DNA of 5,491 bases from Selenomonas sp. (GTDB taxonomy: Bacteria; Bacillota_C; Negativicutes; Selenomonadales; Selenomonadaceae): assembly GCA_017940705.1 (NCBI GenBank), contig JAGAYB010000265.1, positions 1-5,491 on the forward strand, given 5' to 3'. Below, piece after piece: positions 1-4,705 of the stretch. A model generated the notes under the pieces. The model was given only the letters and a program-made list of their open reading frames with translations, made no database searches and was not told the origin of the DNA. Position 1 is the first letter of the stretch. Each line of letters opens with the position of its first letter. A program made the translations under genes and the position numbers.

Positions 1-65
1 GTTTCCCCATTCTGCCGTTGGAGAAGAAAACCAATAATGTAGAAATATTATCAATTTCATTCTTC

Positions 66-94
66 ATAATAACAAAACTGAGAGTTCTTGTCAA
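66..94 (-). promoter_or_regulatory. Leftward promoter P2 (TTGACA-N17-TATTAT)
   Basis: On the minus strand a perfect -35 box TTGACA (94 down to 89) is followed after 17 bp by TATTAT (71 down to 66), five of six matches to the consensus -10. The predicted transcription start is near position 59. That coincides with an ATG at 60-58, so any transcript from P2 using that ATG would be nearly leaderless. The gene it serves is not visible in the window. Confidence 0.5.
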
Positions 95-120
95 TACGCC
101 CCATAGCCTTGATAGGTTTT

Positions 121-150
121 ATTATACATATCCGATTATTTTAATGTCAA
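121..150 (-). promoter_or_regulatory. Leftward promoter P1 (TTGACA-N18-TATAAT)
   Basis: On the minus strand both hexamers are perfect consensus: TTGACA at 150 down to 145 and TATAAT at 126 down to 121, with an 18-bp spacer. The predicted start is near position 114. It lies 51 bp beyond the stop of the HMA_2 gene, so it drives something to the left rather than that gene. With P2 it forms a tandem pair, which suggests a well-expressed or doubly controlled downstream gene. Confidence 0.6.
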
Positions 151-161
151 TAAGTTTTACG

Positions 162-190
162 CAATTATAAATAATTATTATTTATAATTG
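162..190. repeat. Perfect 29-bp A/T palindrome (13-bp arms, 3-bp centre)
   Basis: The arms CAATTATAAATAA (162-174) and TTATTTATAATTG (178-190) are exact reverse complements around TTA. The element lies between the HMA_2 stop codon (201-203) and promoter P1, centred about 62 bp upstream of the predicted P1 start. Neither strand has a T-run directly after the hairpin and the stem has almost no GC, so it is not a standard intrinsic terminator. It could be a regulator-binding site for the leftward gene, a processing or stabilising hairpin at the end of the HMA_2 mRNA, or both. Confidence 0.6.
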
Positions 191-200
191 AATTTCTGTA

Positions 201-689
201 TCAATTAAGCCGTACTGACATCATGTGCGCCAGCTGCTGCTCCAGCGCCGCCAGCTTCGGTTTTTGCCGCAGTTCTTCAGGCTTATACAAAATGAGCAGC
301 GAGCCTGTCAGCGTATTGACCTCAGCGCTTTTGACGCCGGTAAAAGATTTTACATAGTCCTCTACCGTCTGCTGCCACGCAGGATTGGCAGCCAGCAGAG
401 AGCTGCGCAGGCGCACTCTGCCAGGAGTGTAGGCATCTACCTGAAAGCTGTCCAATAACGCTGCTAACGTGTTTTGCTCTTTTCCTTCTTTTGGCGAACA
501 CCAGGGAAGGCTGCAAACATCAGCCTGCATTTTCTTACGATGCTGCCAGGCGTGCCATAGCGAGAGCGCCGTCCATACAGCACCAAAACCGGCATGAAGC
601 CGTTTTCCGGCAAACAGTGTCACTAAAGTACCCACAGATGCTAACGTCATAGGCAGCCCCAGCGGCAGCGATTTTAACTTATTTTGCAT
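201..689 (-). CDS. Small membrane-anchored HMA_2-like domain protein
   Basis: This encodes 162 residues starting at ATG 689, with GGAGG (701-697) seven bases upstream. Residues about 8-27 and 33-48 are hydrophobic and should form one or two membrane segments. A basic stretch (HRKK, 50-53) follows, then a linker with C59 and C64. Residues about 83-157 resemble the HMA_2 domain, a ferredoxin-like fold related to heavy-metal-associated domains: a strand with PGRVRLR (89-95), a helix, then GVKSAEVNTLTGSLLILY (118-135). The metal-binding CxxC of classical HMA domains is absent from the fold. From general knowledge, HMA_2 proteins often occur near metal-transporting P-type ATPases, but none is visible here. 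Its exact function is unknown; a role in metal or membrane homeostasis is inference only. It has its own promoter and is divergent from bioY. Confidence 0.75.
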   Translation of the reverse strand: MQNKLKSLPLGLPMTLASVGTLVTLFAGKRLHAGFGAVWTALSLWHAWQHRKKMQADVCSLPWCSPKEGKEQNTLAALLDSFQVDAYTPGRVRLRSSLLAANPAWQQTVEDYVKSFTGVKSAEVNTLTGSLLILYKPEELRQKPKLAALEQQLAHMMSVRLN

Positions 690-710
690 GAAAATCCCTC
701 CTCAGTTTCA

Positions 711-740
711 ATTATACTGCTAAAAAACCGGCTTTGCCAA
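711..740 (-). promoter_or_regulatory. Promoter of the HMA_2 gene (TTGGCA-N18-TATAAT)
   Basis: On the minus strand TTGGCA (740 down to 735) precedes a perfect TATAAT (716 down to 711) by 18 bp. The predicted start is near 704, so the leader is only about 15 nt and begins at the Shine-Dalgarno sequence GAGGAGGG (703 down to 696). It lies back to back with the bioY promoter but does not overlap it or the BirA-like operator. Confidence 0.6.
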
Positions 741-756
741 ATGCTAAATTCCGGCC

Positions 757-788
757 ATGTAAACTATACAAAACTTTTAAGTTGACAA
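757..788 (+). promoter_or_regulatory. Putative BirA operator of bioY
   Basis: Two inverted half-sites, ATGTAAACT (757-765) and AGTTGACAA (780-788), are separated by 14 bp. They match the known BirA-binding pattern, TTGTwAACC-N14/15-GGTTwACAA, at most positions, and they match each other at 7 of 9 positions after reverse complementing. The right half-site contains the bioY -35 box. Bound biotinyl-AMP-BirA would therefore block RNA polymerase when biotin is plentiful. The site is read from sequence; the regulator is inferred from the motif and from the gene it precedes. No birA is in the window. Confidence 0.65.
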
Positions 789-810
789 CAGTAAACGAGC
801 CGTCTACAAT
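782..810 (+). promoter_or_regulatory. bioY promoter (TTGACA-N17-TACAAT)
   Basis: A consensus -35 TTGACA (782-787) and a -10 TACAAT (805-810, five of six matches) are separated by the optimal 17 bp. Transcription should start near 817, giving a leader of about 35 nt. The leader has room for the ribosome-binding site GGAGG (840-844) but not for a riboswitch, so control is expected at the operator that overlaps the -35 box. Confidence 0.8.
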
Positions 811-851
811 GAAGAAGACTTAACTTTAATCTCAAATCAGGAGGCTCTTTT

Positions 852-1421
852 ATGTCACATAAAGAAATGACCGCAGATATTCCACAGGAGCATTTTACGC
901 TGCAGGAAATGATGAAGATGGCTCTGTGCATAGCCTTTTGCGCTGTATCGGCCTTTATTTCCTTTCCGCTGCCGTTTACGCCGGGCCTGGTTACGGCGCT
1001 GACTATTGCCCTGACCGTCACGGCTCTGGTACTGCCGCCGCGGCTGGTGTTCATCACCGTAGCGTCCTACCTGTTTCTCGGTGCTATCGGCCTGCCCATT
1101 TATCCCGGCGGCGTCGGCGGCCTGGGCCGCCTTTTCGGCCCCACAGCCGGCTTTTATATCGGCTGGCCCTTTGTCTGCGCTCTGGTCAGCCTGCTAAAAG
1201 GTTCTGCCATTAACTTCCGCCGTTACGCGCTTGTCTCCGTACTGGCCGGTGTACCGCTCACCTATGTCGGCGGCATTATCTCCATGATGCTGGTACTCCA
1301 GCTCGACCTCTGGCAGAGTCTTGCTATGGCTGTTGTCCCCTTCATTCCTGGGGACATATTAAAGGCCCTGCTGGCGGCCTTTATCGGCTATCGTGTCAAC
1401 AGGGCACTTGCTAATCGCTGA
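852..1421 (+). CDS. bioY: BioY, biotin-specific S component of an ECF transporter
   Basis: BioY is the membrane subunit that captures biotin for uptake by an energy-coupling-factor transporter. The 189-residue length is typical. ATG 852 follows GGAGG (840-844) with a 7-nt gap. After a hydrophilic N-terminus (1-20) come about six hydrophobic segments, near residues 21-40, 46-62, 66-82, 98-116, 125-147 and 156-180. The family signature is clear: LGAIGLPIYPGG (76-87), GGLGRLFGPTAGF (89-101) and the C-terminal PGDILKALLAA (166-176) with its conserved Asp and Lys. No ecfA or ecfT gene is adjacent, so it probably uses shared energising subunits encoded elsewhere (group II arrangement) or works alone, as some BioY proteins do. 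Its promoter carries a BirA-like operator, which independently supports a biotin role. It converges on the Crp/Fnr gene, with 6 bp between the stops. Confidence 0.93.
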   Translation: MSHKEMTADIPQEHFTLQEMMKMALCIAFCAVSAFISFPLPFTPGLVTALTIALTVTALVLPPRLVFITVASYLFLGAIGLPIYPGGVGGLGRLFGPTAGFYIGWPFVCALVSLLKGSAINFRRYALVSVLAGVPLTYVGGIISMMLVLQLDLWQSLAMAVVPFIPGDILKALLAAFIGYRVNRALANR

Positions 1422-1427
1422 ACCAGC

Positions 1428-2123
1428 TTACATATTCACTTGATTTCCCGCGAGCTCCTGCAACGAATCACGCTGAATGATGGTTATGCAACCGCGGGAA
1501 TTTTTTATCCAGCCTTCCTGATTGAAGTATTTCACCAAACGGCTAACGACCTCCCGGGCCGTGCCCATATAGCGCGCAATCTGCTCGTGCGTCAGATGAA
1601 CTTCGTCCCCACCGTTCTTTTCCGTTTCCTCCAACAGGAAGATAGCCAGCCGTCTGTCGGCCGACAGGAACAACACCTGCTGCATTTTCCAGAGCATTTC
1701 CGACAGGCGCTGGGTCGCCAGCTGATAGGCGTAGCAACGGACATCCGTATTGTTGTCCGCCAGCCGCCGAAAAGCTGCCGCTTCCGTCAGCAGCACCTCC
1801 GTATCCTCTTCCGCATCAATGTAGACATCAAAGGTCAGATATTCCAAGGCGCAGGAAGCCGTTAAAATGCCCACATCATCGGCAAACAAACGGTACAGGG
1901 TCACTTCCCGGCCATCCTCCGACAAAGTGTAGACCCTGAGCTGGCCCGATTTTATAAAGACCACCCCGATACAGTCCAACGGCCCCTGATGAACGTGGTC
2001 GCCCTTATGGTAGATAACGCTTTTGGTATTATCATTCAGCAGGCTTTTTTCCTCTGCTGACAGCTTTGACCAGAAGTCAAAATGCCGGATAAATAAATCC
2101 GTAACTGATTGCATATTGGTCAA
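1428..2123 (-). CDS. Crp/Fnr-family transcriptional regulator
   Basis: This encodes 231 residues from TTG 2123. An N-terminal cyclic-nucleotide-binding-type beta-roll (about 14-125) leads through a dimerisation helix (about 127-152) to a winged helix-turn-helix (about 155-218). The motif HLTHEQIARYMGTAREVVSR (176-195) is a textbook HTH_Crp; E191, S194 and R195 match the ExxSR recognition pattern of FNR-type proteins. The N-terminus has no Cys cluster for an iron-sulfur centre (cysteines are at 51, 91, 130 and 212). The expected cAMP phosphate-binding motif is replaced by DVGILTASCALEYLTFD (83-99). The effector is therefore unknown; Clostridia and relatives carry many such regulators of redox, oxygen or carbon responses. 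It is separated from prs by a terminator, so it is probably a single-gene unit. Targets cannot be read from the window. Confidence 0.9.
   Translation of the reverse strand: MTNMQSVTDLFIRHFDFWSKLSAEEKSLLNDNTKSVIYHKGDHVHQGPLDCIGVVFIKSGQLRVYTLSEDGREVTLYRLFADDVGILTASCALEYLTFDVYIDAEEDTEVLLTEAAAFRRLADNNTDVRCYAYQLATQRLSEMLWKMQQVLFLSADRRLAIFLLEETEKNGGDEVHLTHEQIARYMGTAREVVSRLVKYFNQEGWIKNSRGCITIIQRDSLQELAGNQVNM
1445..1506 (+). terminator. Probable bioY terminator, inside the 3' end of the opposing regulator gene
   Basis: TTCCCGCG (1445-1452) pairs exactly with CGCGGGAA (1493-1500), which runs straight into six T residues (1501-1506). The 40-nt interior is long for an intrinsic terminator, but it can fold further: TGCA 1459-1462 with TGCA 1487-1490, and ATCA 1467-1470 with TGAT 1478-1481. 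It starts 24 bp after the bioY stop, and the two convergent genes leave no room for a terminator between them. The stem corresponds to NSRG and LAGN codons of the opposing gene. The long interior keeps confidence moderate. Confidence 0.5.
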
Positions 2124-2130
2124 AAGAACA

Positions 2131-2135
2131 CCTCC
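2131..2135 (-). promoter_or_regulatory. Ribosome-binding site fixing a TTG start for the Crp/Fnr gene
   Basis: GGAGG (within GGGAGGTG, 2136 down to 2129) lies 7 nt before TTG at 2123-2121 but 16 nt before the first in-frame ATG at 2114-2112. The spacing favours TTG, giving a protein that begins Met-Thr-Asn-Met-Gln. An upstream in-frame TTG at 2138 overlaps this site, so it cannot be the start served by it. Confidence 0.7.
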
Positions 2136-2138
2136 CAA

Positions 2139-2196
2139 AGCATAATAATAATATTAGTATAAACAAACCTTATATATAATTCTGTAACCAACACAC
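2139..2196 (-). promoter_or_regulatory. AT-rich leader of the Crp/Fnr gene, probable but unresolved promoter
   Basis: The prs terminator separates this gene from the upstream operon, so a promoter is expected here. Candidate -10 boxes on the minus strand are TATACT (2161 down to 2156) and TATATA (2176 down to 2171). The second has a weak TTGTGT 16 bp upstream; the first has no recognisable -35 box. A regulator-dependent promoter is possible. I cannot choose between them. Confidence 0.3.
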
Positions 2197-2226
2197 AAAA
2201 GCCTCCCTCGAAAGAGGAAGGCTTTT
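2197..2226 (-). terminator. prs: Intrinsic terminator of prs
   Basis: Downstream of the prs stop, the minus-strand RNA folds as GCCUUCCUC, loop UUUC, GAGGGAGGC, then UUUU. All nine stem positions pair, including one U-G wobble. Read from the plus strand the same position is a C-A mismatch, so the stem is better formed in the prs direction. Flanking A and T runs could still give some bidirectional activity. It insulates the Crp/Fnr gene from prs transcription. Confidence 0.85.
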
Positions 2227-2241
2227 TAATAAAATTATTTA

Positions 2242-3189
2242 TTAACGAAAAAGCTGGCTTACAGAGCGGCGGCTCTGAATACGCATGATAACGTCACCGA
2301 TGGCATTGGCCAGCGACAGGGTTACAAACTTGTCAGAGTGCTTTTCCGGCGGCAGCGGAATGGTGTTGGTGATGACCAGCTTTTCGATGCAGGATTCATT
2401 GATACGCTGCACAGCCGGGTCACTCAGGATAGCGTGGGAGCAGGAGGCAAACACACGCTTGGCTCCGCGTTTTTGCAAGGCCTTGGCACCTTCACAGAGG
2501 GAGCCGGCCGTATCGACAATATCATCAATGATGATGGCCGTCTTGCCGTCTACATCGCCGATGAGGTTCATGACCTCAGCGCAGCCCGGCTGCGGACGGC
2601 GCTTTTCGATGATGGCGATAGGTGCATGGAGATGGTCAGCCAGAACACGGGCACGGGTTACACCGCCCAGGTCAGGAGATACGACCACCACATCTTCCAG
2701 TTTCTGGGAACGGAAGTAGTTGGCAATGGTCGGCGCTGCGGCCAGATGGTCAACAGGGATATCGAAGAAGCCCTGAATCTGGCCGGCATGGAGGTCTACG
2801 GTTACGACACGGGTTACACCGGCCGTGGTCATAAGGTTAGCTACCAATTTAGCAGAAATCGGCTCACGGCCGCGGGTCTTGCGGTCCTGACGTGCATAGG
2901 CATAATAAGGCACAACAGCCGTTATACTGTGTGCTGACGCGCGCTTGCATGCATCAGCCATGATGAGCAGTTCCATCAGGTTGTCATTGACCGGATAGGA
3001 AGTCGGCTGAATGATGAAAATGTCTTTGCCGCGAATACTTTCGCTAATCATAACCTGAGTTTCACCGTTGTTGAAATGACCGACGTATGCATCGCAAAGG
3101 TTTACACCGATGTGATCCGCAATTTCTTTGGCCAGCTGCGGATTAGCGTTACCAGTCAGGATGCATAAGTTGCCTGTGTCTAAAGCCAT
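2242..3189 (-). CDS. prs: Ribose-phosphate pyrophosphokinase (PRPP synthetase)
   Basis: This cytoplasmic enzyme transfers pyrophosphate from ATP to ribose 5-phosphate to make PRPP, the precursor of purines, pyrimidines, NAD, histidine and tryptophan. The 315 residues match the family's usual size and end in the typical SVSQLF. Visible motifs are FNNGE (39-43) near the ATP site, the flexible-loop YARQDRKTRGREPISAKL (98-115), VDLHAGQIQGFF (131-142), DLGGVTRAR (173-181), KRRP (196-199) with the catalytic Lys/Arg region, and the PRPP-binding loop DDIVDTAGS (222-230). Residues of the class I enzymes that I could check are intact. ATG 3189 is chosen because GGAGG (3205-3201) lies 11 nt upstream; an in-frame TTG at 3207 overlaps that site. 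It follows glmU by 145 bp, with its own promoter, and a terminator follows. glmU-prs adjacency is long known in Bacillus. Confidence 0.97.
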   Translation of the reverse strand: MALDTGNLCILTGNANPQLAKEIADHIGVNLCDAYVGHFNNGETQVMISESIRGKDIFIIQPTSYPVNDNLMELLIMADACKRASAHSITAVVPYYAYARQDRKTRGREPISAKLVANLMTTAGVTRVVTVDLHAGQIQGFFDIPVDHLAAAPTIANYFRSQKLEDVVVVSPDLGGVTRARVLADHLHAPIAIIEKRRPQPGCAEVMNLIGDVDGKTAIIIDDIVDTAGSLCEGAKALQKRGAKRVFASCSHAILSDPAVQRINESCIEKLVITNTIPLPPEKHSDKFVTLSLANAIGDVIMRIQSRRSVSQLFR

Positions 3190-3269
3190 TTTGTAAAAGT
3201 CCTCCAAATCTTTCTTTTCCTACAAATTAACTCTTCTTGGGGAAGTGACTGCTGCCACTTTCTATCTAC

Positions 3270-3286
3270 AACAGTATAACACTGTT
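3270..3286. promoter_or_regulatory. Operator-like inverted repeat over the prs -10 box
   Basis: AACAGT (3270-3275) and ACTGTT (3281-3286) are exact inverted repeats around 5 bp, and the outer bases TACA and TGTA extend the symmetry with a one-base bulge. The repeat lies directly on the -10 box of the prs promoter, where a bound repressor would block initiation. It does not match the Bacillus PurR box that I know. The palindrome is visible; an operator role is inference. Confidence 0.35.
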
Positions 3287-3301
3287 TGTATTTAACATAA
3301 A
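3273..3301 (-). promoter_or_regulatory. prs promoter with extended -10 (TGTTATACT)
   Basis: On the minus strand TATACT (3278 down to 3273) is preceded by TG at the extended -10 position. A weak -35 TTTATG (3301 down to 3296) lies 17 bp upstream. Transcription would start near 3266, leaving a leader of about 77 nt before prs. prs can therefore be made independently of, or in addition to, read-through from gntR-glmU. Confidence 0.6.
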
Positions 3302-3334
3302 GCTTTATTTATGCTTGTTTACGTAATTGCGCGG

Positions 3335-4699
3335 TTATTTACGCTTATCTGTCCAGCCGGTGATATTGGTCTGACGGGCTCTGGCAATAGCCAGCGTTCC
3401 CTGCGGTACGGTCTTGGTGATAGTGGAACCGGCACCGATATATGCGCCGTCCTCTACCTCTACAGGTGCAACCAGATTGGAGTTGCAGCCGACAAAGGCA
3501 TCATTGCCAATCTTGGTGCGGAACTTGGTCTTGCCATCGTAGTTTACGGTGATGGTACCACAGCCCATATTGACCCCGGAGCCCATGTCCGTATCGCCGA
3601 TATAGGAAAGGTGTGGCAGCTTGGAGCCTTTGCCCACCGTGGAATTTTTGACTTCCACGAAATTGCCCATCTTGACGCCCTCCTGCAAATGGGAATCAGG
3701 ACGGATGTGGTTGAACTGTCCCAGAGCCACGCCATCATCAATTACGCAGTCATGGTAGTAGCCAAACTGGCCGGTGACATGACTGCCCATCTTGACATTC
3801 TGTAAACGGACGGACGGCCCGATTTCGCATTCCTCACCAATAACCGTGTCACCCTCAATCCAGGTCATGGGGTAAATCACCGTGTCACGGCCGATTTTAA
3901 CATCGCAGTCCACATAGGTGGTATCCGGGTCCATCAGCGTTACGCCTTCAGCCATGAGTTCCTCATTTTTGCGGCGGCGCAGAATCTTTTCTGCCCCGGC
4001 CAGCTGCTGACGGGAGTTGATGCCCAGCGTGGACTCATAATCATCAGCGGCCACAGCCCAGATTTTTTCGTCCTGCTTCTGGAGAATTTCCAGCACATCC
4101 GGCAGGTAGTACTCGCCCTGGGCGTTGTCATTGGTAACCTTGCCCAAGGCGTCAAAGAGTGCCCGGGCATCAAAGCAGTAGATGCCGGAGTTGACCTCCT
4201 GCACCTTGCGCTCCTCTTCCGTGGCGTCCTTGTGTTCCACGATTTTCAGCACACTGCCGTCATTAGCGCGGATAATGCGGCCATAGCCCGTGGCATCAGG
4301 CATGATAGCTGTAAGTACCGTAGCCTTGGCCTGCGCTTTTGCATGGGATTCATAGAGTTTTTTCAGCAAATCGCCCGTGAGCAGCGGCGTATCACCGCAC
4401 AGCACCATGACCGTGCCCTGTTCGTCTTTTAAAAGGTCAGCCGTCTGCAAAACCGCATGACCTGTACCCAGCTGTTCTTTCTGCTCAGCAAATTCAGCCT
4501 GATTCCCCAAGGCCTCACGCACCATTTCACCGCCGAAACCGGTTACCACGATGTTGCGTTTTGCTCCGGCAGCCTTAGCTGCGTCAATGACATGCTGCAC
4601 CATGGACTTGCCGGCAGCCTTGTGCAGCACCTTCGGCAGTTTGGACTTCATACGGGTTCCCTTGCCGGCAGCAAGGATAACGGTTACTAAATCTGACAT
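3335..4699 (-). CDS. glmU: Bifunctional GlmU: GlcN-1-P acetyltransferase / GlcNAc-1-P uridylyltransferase
   Basis: GlmU acetylates glucosamine 1-phosphate and then couples it to UTP, giving UDP-GlcNAc for peptidoglycan and surface polysaccharides. The 454 residues are full length. The N-terminal nucleotidyltransferase domain (about 1-230) shows LAAGKGTRM (9-17), K23, QLGTGHA (76-82), CGDTP (101-105) with the metal-binding Asp103, GEYYLPD (195-201) and N228. The C-terminal left-handed beta-helix (about 250-440) keeps the acetyltransferase residues: R333 in HIRP, K351 in VEVKN, H363 and Y366 in PHLSYIGD, N377 and NYDGK (386-390). Both active sites look intact. ATG 4699 is 6 nt after the gntR stop. 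Its ribosome-binding site AAGGAG (4714-4709) lies in the last two codons of gntR, so the two are likely translationally coupled. prs follows on the same strand. Confidence 0.97.
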   Translation of the reverse strand: MSDLVTVILAAGKGTRMKSKLPKVLHKAAGKSMVQHVIDAAKAAGAKRNIVVTGFGGEMVREALGNQAEFAEQKEQLGTGHAVLQTADLLKDEQGTVMVLCGDTPLLTGDLLKKLYESHAKAQAKATVLTAIMPDATGYGRIIRANDGSVLKIVEHKDATEEERKVQEVNSGIYCFDARALFDALGKVTNDNAQGEYYLPDVLEILQKQDEKIWAVAADDYESTLGINSRQQLAGAEKILRRRKNEELMAEGVTLMDPDTTYVDCDVKIGRDTVIYPMTWIEGDTVIGEECEIGPSVRLQNVKMGSHVTGQFGYYHDCVIDDGVALGQFNHIRPDSHLQEGVKMGNFVEVKNSTVGKGSKLPHLSYIGDTDMGSGVNMGCGTITVNYDGKTKFRTKIGNDAFVGCNSNLVAPVEVEDGAYIGAGSTITKTVPQGTLAIARARQTNITGWTDKRK

Positions 4700-4705
4700 T
4701 ACTAT

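Larger units (their letters stand above)
1..200. other. AT-rich intergenic region without a confident gene
   Basis: No reading frame here has a convincing start, ribosome-binding site and protein-like composition together. The region holds a perfect A/T palindrome (162-190) and two sigma-A-type promoters on the minus strand (121-150 and 66-94), both pointing left off the window. The most likely reading is the control region of a leftward gene that lies mostly or wholly outside the window. On the plus strand, frame 3 stays open from the edge to a stop at about 168-170, but its A/T-driven composition argues against coding. Confidence 0.6.

Noticed and set aside
764..1057. 97-codon minus-strand frame across the bioY promoter and 5' end
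   Set aside because: It overlaps the bioY promoter, operator and coding start, and its sequence is not protein-like. bioY has strong independent support.
2181..2196. CRP-like site TGTGT-N6 upstream of the Crp/Fnr gene as an autoregulatory operator
   Set aside because: Only the left half resembles TGTGA; the right half does not match TCACA, so there is no usable symmetry.
2338..2937. 199-codon open frame on the plus strand, antisense to prs
   Set aside because: It lies wholly inside the unmistakable prs gene, has no good ribosome-binding site and no recognisable protein motif. It is a shadow of the coding strand's composition.
3190..3266. prs leader considered as a riboswitch
   Set aside because: Only a short AAGTG/CACTT hairpin is visible in about 77 nt. 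There is no recognisable riboswitch core and no leader terminator.
3296..3313. AT-rich hairpin CATAAA/TTTATG after glmU as a terminator
   Set aside because: Six A/T-rich pairs without a T-run are too weak for termination, and the element overlaps the prs -35 region.
3311..3805. 164-codon plus-strand open frame antisense to glmU
   Set aside because: It runs opposite the GlmU beta-helix repeats, whose regular Gly/Val/Ile codons produce long antisense frames. No ribosome-binding site or promoter supports it.
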